This document shows, piece by piece, positions 12,201-24,200 of a stretch of DNA of 64,000 bases. The number at the start of each line of letters is the position of its first letter. The first letter of the stretch is position 1. Origin of the DNA: Nautilus pompilius (taxonomy: Eukaryota; Mollusca; Cephalopoda; Nautilida; Nautilidae); the NCBI GenBank assembly GCA_018389105.1, contig JACATO010000684.1, positions 1-64,000 on the forward strand, in the 5' to 3' direction. Both the position numbers and the translations under genes were made by a program. The notes beneath the pieces were generated by a model. It searched no databases, was not told the origin of the DNA, and saw only the letters and a list, made by a program, of their open reading frames with translations.

Positions 12201-15200
12201 TTCATTAGTTACTACTTTCTAGATGTCATATGAATTATTTCAATAGTTGGATACATCCTGGGCAACTTAGCTTTTATGGCTAAATATGCCATATACGCAT
12301 TAATGCATAGTTGCAGAGAGAGCGTGGATAAAACAAGATGGTGATGGTAATCCATTCATGACAATCCAAAATTTGCTCACTTATGTAGTCATCTGTACAT
12401 AAGTCTGGAACTGGAACCACATTTAATTAAGACGGCTCTGCACCTTTCAAAATTAGGTTAGCCAATGACTGATTATACGAAAAAATGGAGTTCTAGCAGT
12501 GACATCCATCCAAATGTCTGTCTGTTGTTGATGTTATACCTGTCATTTTCTGTTTAGCATCTTTGGAAATTTTTTAAAAAATCAGTCATTGTTTGACCAA
12601 AAAAGTTACGGTGTACTTTATAATTAGAAGGCATGCGATTGAGTAGCTCTCTAAATTCAATGTCTGCTTCAACTGGTTACGGTTGTAAGTTAGCAGCAAT
12701 CATTTCTCCCATTTCTCGGTGTCCAGCTGTGACTCTGGTGTCCGTCCCACACCTATCAAGGGATTCATCTACAGTCATGTTTACTACTGCAGATGATGTT
12801 TCATTTTTAAATAATCTTATCATCTTGATGGTTGTAAATATCTTTGCAGTTTTTCTACCTCAAAAGAACTTTTGATCACAGCTTGCCTTTAGCTTTGATG
12901 GAATCTTTCCAAATCAAAAAATAATTCTATGCAGTGATTTTGAAGACAGCCTATGGACGTGTTGCCAGCTATTAAGCATCTGACGCCCATGATTCATTCA
13001 GTATTGTAGCGTCACTAACAAAGGCCAGCTGTAGCTATCAACTCTAGCTACAGAAAAGACAATAATGTTGACACATCAGTATTTCCCCAACAGTCACCCT
13101 TTATACCGAACATAGTACCTGAGTAGGAAACAGGACAACAATGGCAGCTTGTTTACTTGCTTGTCAATGTTTTAAAGGACAATTACCTGAATTAGCATTT
13201 TTAATCAGTCAAAAATAATATCAATAAGAATGAATAATTAGGCAGTGGAAAGGTCATTAAAATCAGACTTTAATGCTATACTGGTTGCTAACATTAGAAC
13301 ATGCAAAAAAGTTTTAGATCTATTTTTTTGTAAATCAAACTGCGAGAGAATATTCTAATAATAGTTCAGTGCAATAAATAAGGAAGTCGTGCCATTAGTG
13401 GATGGCCTGGTAATAGTGACAATCACCCTTCCCCTAAAATGATATCAAAGGCTTTTGATTTAAAGGGCAGAATCTCCCAAGATAAAATGTTTGAATTCTT
13501 TATTGTTGGTGTTGAAAACAAATGTAAATTATGCACTGGTAAATATAGAATACTTAAGCTTATCTGATATTTAATCTAATCTCCATTTTAAAATTTTCTT
13601 TTTTCTCTTTTTTTCTGTGTAAATATTTATATTTGTTTGAACTTTTTTGATTTTATGCTTTTATTATTATTATTATTATTATTTAATATGTTGATATGTT
13701 AGGCTTTCACAATCATTTTACAAATACATACAGATGAATACATAAACATAATTGTGGCTAGCTAAGCAAACACTCATCTTATCTTTTAATGCCCACCTAT
13801 TCGTTGTTTTAGTAAGGCTGCTTTTCCATTGTGAAAGAGTAGAAGGGGAGATGGCTTTTGCCCTAACAGCCTTGGCCCGTCACAGGTGTGTTTGTGATGA
13901 GTGTAGCATGGAAAGCATTGTTGCTGGAGAGCAGTCAGAAACACCTGACTTCCAATGAGGCTCTTCTCCGACTGTCAAATTTGTTTATCCTCCTTATAGT
14001 TATTATCTAGTTTTGTCACTTTGTCCAACAGCAGCAACCTCAAGGACAAGTAAGTACTGGTATATTTTTTTGTATCTAGAAAAAGTGTTAATTTTCCAAC
14101 TGGTATTTTACTTATGATAGCAATAATAATAATAATATAATAATAATAATAATAATAATGCTAAATTCTTAAATTGTGCTCCATTTTGATTTCCTTGAAC
14201 GTCACTCGTAACATCAGCCAGACACAGGTGTTAATATTATGATGGTTACTATCAGCAATTAAGTAGAATTTATATGAAGAAAACAGTAGAGAAAGCAGAT
14301 TATACTTTAGGTAATTACTAATACAGTTTCTGCGCAAAAGATTCTCAATTTTTATTATTGGATAACACCATGGCTTTGTTTGAGGATTTAAGATTAGTAA
14401 GGGGCTATGTACTCATGTTCTCAACTGATAGGAACAATTCATATCAATCAGTTAAGCCCCTCTAATTTAAAATTTCTGTAGTAACAAAATATTACCTTAT
14501 TAAAATGTACTTTATTTTTTAAATAATTGAAACTACGATAGAAAATAATTCTGAAGCTTACTTGCTCAGAAAAGATTTTGGTTTCATTTACAAGATCAAA
14601 GTACTTACAGCCTTTCCTGTTTTGATAGAAGTGTTGTAGTTGCTTTATCGGTATATTGAAAGTACAGAACATTCATATTTTAAACAAAACAATGGAAAGC
14701 ATCATATTAATTTTTAATAAATTAATAAAAATATAAATTTATCATTGCTACATGTTATGATCACGTCTTTGAAAATGCTAGTTTTTCATAAGTTAGTTTT
14801 TGTCTAAATTTAATGTTGATTTATTATTTGTTTGGAAAATTATAAGAGTCGGTAACAATTATTTAAAATTAAAGCGGGTTCTATAATTGGTTTTTTTATT
14901 AAATCTGTTTATATCCTGCTACATTCAGGTTCTTAACTAATGTCTGGATCTGCGAGAGAGAAAAAGAGATTCACAAAAGAGAGGATAACCAAAAAGTTAA
15001 GATCAAACTCACCCGACAGAGCAGAATGCAGAAATGTTCTAGACTGCAGTAAAGATGGAGATAAGGAAGAAATTCTTGTAAAATTGTTCTTAAAGAGATT
15101 CAAGAAATGCTCATTGATGCAAATGTGCAAAATTTATTGTCTGAGAGAGACCTTCATGAAGATCACGTAAATGATCTCAAAGTCAAAATTGCTTCTGAAA

Positions 15201-18200
15201 GATTATTACTTTGGATGCTGGATACTGCTAAATTGGTTGTGAGAATGGTGGGTACAGGCAAGTTCTGTTGAACAAGTTATTCATAAACCTGTTAGGTCCA
15301 TATGCTAAATTATTTGTTAAAGATGGAGATCTATGCACACATGGAAAGAAATTATATCATTGTGCTGAAGTTGAAGCGGGTGACAGTTTTATAAACACCT
15401 ATGGAGTATCCGAAAAAGAAATAACCCATCAGCTCTTAGCAAGGACTCACTTTACATGGACATTGTGAAGATGGCTTTTTCAATACAGAAGCTGATCTTG
15501 TAAGAAATGAAGGAAGCTTTAGGGATGCTGGTGACAAAAAGTTTCTGTAGCATTTTCAGTACTCTAGTTCTGCTTTAACATATATCGATAAAAGAACTCA
15601 AAATGAACTGATACATTGTACAGGATATTAATGCTCAACACTATTATTAGCAGGGTAAAAGAATCCAAATTTTACGCAATTATGTTTGATGAAACTCTGA
15701 TACAAGCCAACTCGGTCTTCGATACTTTTACAAGGATGAAATATATGAAGACTTTGTTGTACTTTTTGACTGCTGCAACTTTTATTATCCAACAGATGGA
15801 AATTCCAGAATTACAGAACCAAAATTACTGGCATAATTTTTGGAGAAATGGTAATTAAGTGACTAAAATTCAATACATTATGTTGACATTGCTGCAGATG
15901 GCTGTAGTCTTATGACATCTCAGCGATGTGGAGCAGTTGCTGAGATTCAAAAGGTTACTACATATTCAATACGCTGTAGTTGTGCTAACCATGCTTTGCA
16001 TTTAAACTTATCAAAATGTACAGAAGTACAGTCATTGAGAAGTGTTGTAGGATTCATTGAGAAAATACAGTTTTTTTTCAATTTATCTGCAAAGCAGAAC
16101 TTTGAACTGAAAATTCATTTACAAGACCAGTTTATCCCACTCTGTTAAACTACAGAAAGAGAGAGGAGGAGGCGGCTTTGTGATATTTTTCCAAAATGGT
16201 TCAGCCAGCATTATTCAATATCTTGAAAAGATGGTGACTTGGAATATCTAGCTTGCTATCTGCTGTAGCGAGCTGTACGTTTATTATATCAGTGCAGTGG
16301 TTTTGAGTCGAGCATGTTCTTGGTTAGGAATACGACAGATGTTCTCTAGAGACATTGAGAAGATGCTGAAAAGAATTTTAGTGAATTGGAACAATGTACA
16401 CAGAAATGCACATTTTAATGCCGGTATTAATAGAAAACTAACCAGCAGAAACAAACAAAGAATATCACAGAACTTCTTGACACTGTGCTGAAAGACCTGA
16501 ATGGATGTTTTCAGATTTCATGTAAACTGCAAAAAAAATAATATTCCTTTATCCCCAGTTTTATTTGCAACTGCAAAATAGTAAAAGATGACGCCAATTC
16601 CAAATAATGCAGCTGAATCCATTGCATATTTTAATGAAACCAGTTGTCCAAATAGAAGCGCAATTTTACAGATATTTTCTAACCTTTCTGCTGGAACAGC
16701 AGGTGCAGAAAGAGTTTATCGACACTTTGAAGGTTGAAGGTGTGCGTCAGATAGATCATGAAGAACGAATGATTAGATGGCCTAAAAGGCAAGGGAAATA
16801 ACTGACTGATTTGCTCAAATCAAACATTCCTTTTATTCTGTAGAACAGCATTTTTGTGTGAAAAATTTATAGTGTATTTTCATAAATTAATTAATAGTTG
16901 GATAAATGTTTTTAAATTCTAAGTATCTACACATCTTTTGCTCCCCCCCCTTCTTTCATCAGAGCAATAATCGGCAGAATTTTGCAATATATCTAAGTTC
17001 TCAAAGTTTATGTGAACTGAGCAGTTATTCAGGGCAGTTTTACACTTTAATTTTCATTAGATTTTGGGCAAACGAATAAAATTTGGACACATTTAAATTT
17101 CACGTACAATCTGTCTCAATGGAAAAGGGGGAAAGTCCTTTAGACCTATTTGCTCTGCTTTTGATGATACTCTGTTTTACGGAAATAATTTTTTGGCTTC
17201 TCAGTAGGAGCAGGCCAAAACTTATTGTGGAGTTTACTAATCGGTTGATTAATTGGTAATCAGCCCATCCCTCGCGCGTATACCATAGTTCATTGTAACT
17301 TTACTTTTAAAAAATTATTGTCAAGCCACTGGCTTTTGAGTAGCTGGTGATGGTCTGTTAAGTCTCACATTAAAGCCCAGCCAATGTTTGTTGTTTTAAT
17401 TATTAGTTCTCCTTAAAACTTATCCCCGGTTTTTTCTTTTCCTTCAGTGTCAGCCAAGTTCCAATGATACCAAACTTGCGTGGAGGGGCAGCAGTAAGTG
17501 CACCTTTTGCTTCATGTTACATCAGTGGAAATCGCAGTAGGCTGTTTATGTCGCCCCATGTTGTCCCACCGAGCGATATTTTTTTAACCTAGAAACCTGT
17601 GAGAATTTCTGGCTTCCATGTTTTCTAGAAGTATCTTTTGGGCCTCTCTGACGGAATGGGTAGGGGAACAACAGTATGGCTACCATGAAAAAGGGGACAG
17701 CTCGTGTAGGTTAATAATTTGGCTTACATAAAAAGCTAAAATGGGACAGGCCCCCTAAGCCTTTCCGTACCATATAGATGGTATTTTGGAGGTGTTTCTA
17801 GTCAGACTAAACCATTTTGTAGCTTTATTGAAGAGCAACTAATAATGTGAGAATTTGGTTACTAACAGGAGAAGAGTTGCAGGATGGGCAGAGCTGAATA
17901 GCAGATAACCACGGAACTGTGCTCCCTCCATTGTTGAGTGTATAACACAGCACAAGAAGAAGAAGAGTTGTTTCCAATACAGGTTTCTTCCACCTGAGGG
18001 TCATCTACTCTCCAGAATCAATCTGATCCTCCAAAGAACAATAAGAGAGAAAGCATATATGCGAAATAAAAAATGTTAAAAAATTAAGCAGATTCTATGA
18101 AATTGTAATGGTATTCTGTCTGTTTATATTCCACTTTTGACAGTCTGTTTGGGGGCAGTCTTCCCTTCGATTTGCCAAAAACCAGCCAGCTCTGCTACAG

Positions 18201-21200
18201 AGAGACTAGCAAGGATGGGGGTTTTCAGAAACCTACCTTTTATACAAACTCGACACTTCGTCCAGGCACAACATGGTGCAGTCCTGAAGTTGTCTGGGGA
18301 CTTATGGAAACTGAAATGTTTCTGCCCTGCTGAAAAGAAAATTTGCCTGCTTGTTTTTTTTTAAAAAAATTAAGATTGGTGTAAAATAATTTCTTATCTT
18401 CCATTGGCCAGAATCTTCTGTCAAGAATTCTCAGCAGAGTTGCCGGGTAACAGGAGTCTGGTACAATGACCTTGGTTCAGAAATGATTTTAAACACTGAT
18501 GAGAGTGGGATTATTAAAGGTATGTCATCCTTTTGTGTTTTTAGAGATTTTTAATTAACTTATGCGGGAATATTTTGTTGCTGTATTCTCTTAAATCTTG
18601 AGCTTGCCTCGTACATTTTAAAATAGGTTTAATTTTTTCAGAGTTATTTCTCTTCCCATTATAATATTTTAAAATCTCTCCTGTCATTTTTTAATAGTTT
18701 TTCAAAGTTATTTAGGAAAGGATGTTAGTATCATCAGCATCATCACATAAAATGAGGCCATCAAGACGTATTTAAAAAATGGATGGCTTATAATAACTGG
18801 GACTCAGACATCTACCCACAGGTGTCTGCAAGGCGAAAACAGAGATGAACATTGCGTGTAAACCGGACAGTATTATTTTCAATATTGTCGACCATTCTAT
18901 TTTGTTGTACACACGACATTGCTTTATGTAGTAAAGGAAACAGATCTGGAAATGTTCAAAACCAGTTTAATTTTCTTAGATGAGATGAAATGCTATGAAA
19001 CCATCTGGAAAATCCTCCGGCTAATGCTAGCAATACGCCTATCCGTGTAGAAAATGATCTGATTCTCTGTGGAGAAACTATTAGGGAAGAAATAGTCTTG
19101 GGCAAACAATTCCACTGGATTTTCAGTAATTGCTGGTGAAAGTGCTGACATATCTGGAAAGGAGCAATTGTCACTTAATGTATGCTTCATCAACATGACA
19201 ACCACTGAAAATATTATCTGAGGGGAATTTCTTCGATTCACAAGACTATATGAGCTGGATGCTACTTCCATCACCAATACTATCATTGTTCAGTGCACAC
19301 ATTTTAGTCTGTATCTAGAAGAACCAGATGGCTGGCCAAGGATACAATGGTCGCTCTACAATGGCAGGAAAGGAGCATGCAAGCTACAATAAAATGTAAG
19401 TATTCAAAACCTGTGTTTGTCCATTGTGCTGCTCATAAACTCATCTGGTTGCGACCAACTCAAAATGTGTACCTGAGATGTGCGATACAATTACTACAAT
19501 GAAAGCTATCATAACATTTTTTTGTGAGAGTCCAGAGAGATGTCTTTCCCCAAATGTGCCACTACTATCTGAATCATGTTGGACTGCAAAGCTTTAGAAC
19601 TTTTTCTAAGAATTTTGAACACATTTTTGATTAGTTGAGCATCTTGTCCACTACAGCTTCAGGTAAAACATGACAAGATGTACAGAATCTGCTTCAAGCA
19701 CAATGATGCTTATTTTTTGTCTGGCTGTAATTTTTAGCTAATGGGCAATGCTAGAATCAGTAACATGAGCTCGTTCCCGGAGAATGCAGATAGCAGACAT
19801 TTTGATCTAATGCTGACGGCTCAATCATCGAGGAATATTTTCATTAAACATTGTTTATACCATATTTGGATTCAGTCATTTCACCACTAGAGAGAGAGTT
19901 TGCTGCAGAAAATAGTTGTAAGAGTTCACCGATCTATTCCCTTCTGTTGAACAATTCATATTGGTCTAACATCACCAGTAACAACCTGCACAGCAGAAAG
20001 GCCATTTAGCACAATGAGAAGGATGAAAACATGGCTGAGTTCGGCAAATGATCGTTTCTCTGGACTTTGTATGATAAGTGTTCCAAGTTACAGCTAACGA
20101 GCACAAGCTTGTTCAAAAAGTAATGGATACATTTGAACAAGACCAGAGACGTTTCGATTTGTATAGGACGTAAATGTTTTGTCGTCGTGAGCTCTGATTG
20201 GGTAGCACAACAGCAAAGAAAGCAGACTAACATTGAAAAATAAGTTAAATTTAAAAAAAAAAAACTAAATAAATCAAACTAAATATTTCTAAGTAAAAAA
20301 AAAAAATTATTGATCAAGACCAGATACCTTTGATAGGGAAAAAATCAATTTTGTGTCTTCATATTTTTTGACGTTAGGGTTCTTTCATCGTTTGGCACAT
20401 TTCCTGCACTTGACATTATTTTATCAATTCCCCCTGGGAAAAAATTCTACAAATGCCCTCGTCTACCATAAGCCACAGAGTGGAGATCAGGTCACCAGCA
20501 GACGATGGTGTCTGGAGATTACTATTATTATTATTATTAATGTTGTTTTAAGATGATTTTTTTGTTGAGAAAATAATGTGTGTATGTGCAGAGACCTGAC
20601 ATAAGTAGGTAGACACACACCAAGACTCAGACGTGCCACGTGATTGCAAGCTGTAAGAACAGCCACAGGCCAGAGGAGGCTTGAGATTGCAGACAGCCAT
20701 GCCCTGAATAGAGATTCACAGGGACATGATGGATTTTGAAAGGGGCACATAGTTGGGCATCAGCAGCACATCTCCAATTACTCAGACAACTGTCAACTGT
20801 TCATCTTGGATGCCAAAAGCCAACAGAATAAATAGATATTTTGTGCTTTGAAGAGGAGCATGAACAGGAAATTTGAATGTTATCTACACAGCATGGGATA
20901 CAATGTAAGTGGGGGGGGCGAAGTGCAAACCACTCCTCACACTACGCATCTCAGTCACCAACTGCAGCGGACAATGTAGATGCTACCACTCCATCCTGCC
21001 TTTTGGAACATGGTCATTTTTTAATGTTGAGTCCTGGTTTTCATAGCTCTCTGATACGGTTTGAATGTGGGTGGGCTCCATGCAGTACATGAATTTTCAT
21101 TGGACAATCAAAATATGATGGATCTGTCATTGTATTGGGTATGATTTGATGAAGGAACTGCCCAATACATCAACATTCATTGACTGTATCCCCATAAACC

Positions 21201-24200
21201 CACTTCTAGGGACTCTAGCACAGATTCTGTGCCATGCATGGGTTTGAAATCCCACAGACCAAGATTGCTGATCTCATCCGCACAATTTCAGTGCCTTGCT
21301 GCCTTTTTAAGGCAGAGGGCTGCTCCACAAAGTATTAACCCCATTAAACAAATATTCCTTTAAAACTTGCGTGTCTGTTTACTTTTGCCAAATCATTGCG
21401 TACAATAACAGTAAAAGTCCTTTACATTATTTCTATTATTGTCTAGCCATTTTTAAATTTCATTTACAAGAAAACTTGCTATGTAATGCCATAACAGGAA
21501 GTATTTGTTATTAGAGAGGTAAAGGTTGTTTTATCTTTTGAATGATAGTAAATTGATTTGTTTTGATTAATATTAGGTAGAGACCCTGACATTCTCACCT
21601 CACACTAATTGATTTTTTCATGCAGGACCCAATTGAAGTCATGCATTCATGTTAAATAACCACCTGATGAACCGAAAGAAGATATTAGGAACACATTTGT
21701 TTGTGATGCATGTACCAAGGATGGGCAGTTTGAACATCTCTTGTAAACAACTTTTTTTTGTAATATAATGACAATTCACTTCACATTTTTGCTTGTTGTT
21801 TCTTTTTTTACCTTTCACCATTTTAAGGAGAATATCGTACAGCAGTTGAGCGAGAAAAGGGGACAGCTGGCTCAACTCATTCAAATATTTTTGGAGTTTG
21901 GAATGTAGAAAATTCAAACTCAACTGTTGGATTGATTGTTGTTTGGCGTAAAGGGTCATCTGCGACAGGATTTGTTGGTGAGTAAATTTATACTTTTCCC
22001 TTGTCTAAAATTCCTGCATGTATTCTTATTCTTGCTGGATTTGTTGAAACCATTATCAAAGAAAAAAATGTATGCAGACGTACTTCTTATAGCACCCAGG
22101 ATGCGATCTTGGTCAATACGAAACAGTGCTGTAGAAGTCATTGTAACATGTAGGAATTTTCCTCCAGGATGAAGAGTGCTATAAGGAAACGGCACTATGA
22201 GAGGTATGTCTGTACTAGTAAGACGCTAGACGTTTGCCATTCCAGCAGCCCAGGTGGGATGTATGTGAGATCTGTTATTTTTGTACTTCTTCAAAGTTAT
22301 TTTTCTTATCATTTCTTAAAAACTATAAGGTTCTCTACCTTGCCATTTTTTCAATTATTTTTTTGTCCCTTGCCATTGTCTGCCCTTACTTTCATATTGG
22401 ACTACTGTGATATCATCACTTATGATAGTCTATTGCCAAGAGAAATGTCTCTATCAATTGTTGACTGTTATTTTCACATCTGTATGTTAATGCCTCTTAG
22501 TATAGTTCAAAAGATCACAGAAACAAACTATTTTATAGAAATATACCCTCAGTATACCTTTGAGTTGATAGTAAACTTTTCTAGTACATTTATTATCAAT
22601 TGCTAACCCTTTAGTTAGTTTCTCTTTTGAGATCCTATTCCCAGTCAAGGGTTAATAAAACCCCTGATTACTACATTGTATTTCAGGTAAAGCTGCTGTA
22701 CCTTAGATTAAAATAGTTAATCAGATTTTAATATGTACTACTTTATACTGAGGAAATTTTAAAAAAATAACAATTCCCTAATTAACCATTTTCTTCTGTT
22801 CTGTCTCTCAGATACAGTATTTCCATTATGGACGGGTAAGATATTGAAAGTATAGATTTCACTGACAAAGTTGCACACAGAAAAATAAGTTCTTTTTCTT
22901 TTTTTCAAGTTGTTGTTGAAGATTTTTTGGTGCACATATGAACGCCATGGAGAACAGCATCTGCAACAACTGGCACAAAGTGTGTGTTCCATTAAAGAGC
23001 TATCAGGGTTAGACATCTCTGACTTTAATGGGGGAAAAGGGACAAAATAAAGCCTTTCTGTATAAAGTAGATAGGCAAGAAAAGAGAGGGTGAGAAGAGA
23101 GTTAAAATAGTACCCAGAAAGAAGCCTACGTGAACAGATTGGCAAAGAAATTAGCAAGTATTAACACAGTATCACACCAACATAATGGCACACTCACACA
23201 ACTATGACACATGACCGAACATCATATGGTATCACTCTAACGGAAACTTTTTCTGTGGTTTGTTAATAACTCGGCCAAGAGTTGGGACTGTGTGGGAGCC
23301 ATGATGTTGCACTTTGAGGAACATCGACAGTTTATATTTTTTTTTAATTATAGAGCCAACAAAGTTTATCAATCAACTAACATTCCCTTAGGAGTTGGTT
23401 CATCCAAACTTAGCTGGCTGTTTTTCCTTGTTTCTTTACAGGCCAGTGCCATCGCTGTCATCATGATAACTCGGAAGTTTTGGAAGTTGCGTGGCTTTTG
23501 CGAGTGCGCATCACAAAATATAACGATTCGTGGAAATCAGTTCACTACGGACAAAACTCCTTTACCAGACATGCACAAAAACCAGGTGAGAGTTTGCTGG
23601 CATCCGCATATCAGGTTATTTTGGTTCATGTAGGAAAGGAAAACTTTAGTATTTTTGGCATATTGTATAATAGTGAGCAAATACAATCATTGCTGCTTGT
23701 TAGTAATCCTGATAAAGACATTGGTTATTGACAACTTTTTCCTGGGAGCCATTACTGCTGCATTATCACAAGTGAAAGTAGAATTTTGTTATTGACAACT
23801 TAATGTGGCAAGAACAGCCAAAAGTATGTCTTATCACAATGCATAATTCTCTTTTGTTCCACTTGTCTATGGAAATAATGAGCATGGAGGAATGTCTACA
23901 GGCCTGTGTAATTTGTTCAATATCCATTCATCCAAGATTTTGTGGATGTGACAATATATCTCAGGGTTTTGATTTGTAATGTGTGTGTAAAGGCTTTTGT
24001 GTTTTGCAAGATAACGGAGCCAGCATCTACCCTTGTTTCAATCACATTATGCTAAGGAACTGAGTACTGCCCCTTGTTAATGTCATATGTCATACATACA
24101 GCCATTGGATACTTTCTTTACCATTTACATTGTGGAAAATGGTGTTTCAAATTTTCAACAATAGGGCTAAACCAAATTTCTGTAACTATTCTATGGATTG

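Noticed and set aside
13752..13958. 68-codon plus-strand frame as an avidin exon
   Set aside because: No avidin-like residues, no suitable donor, and a stop at the end; does not fit between domains.
22169..22606. 145-codon plus-strand open frame
   Set aside because: Hydrophobic, compositionally biased translation of AT-rich intron DNA, with no family motif; it lies between two avidin exons.
22759..23157. 132-codon minus-strand open frame
   Set aside because: No recognisable domain and inside an avidin intron; likely chance.
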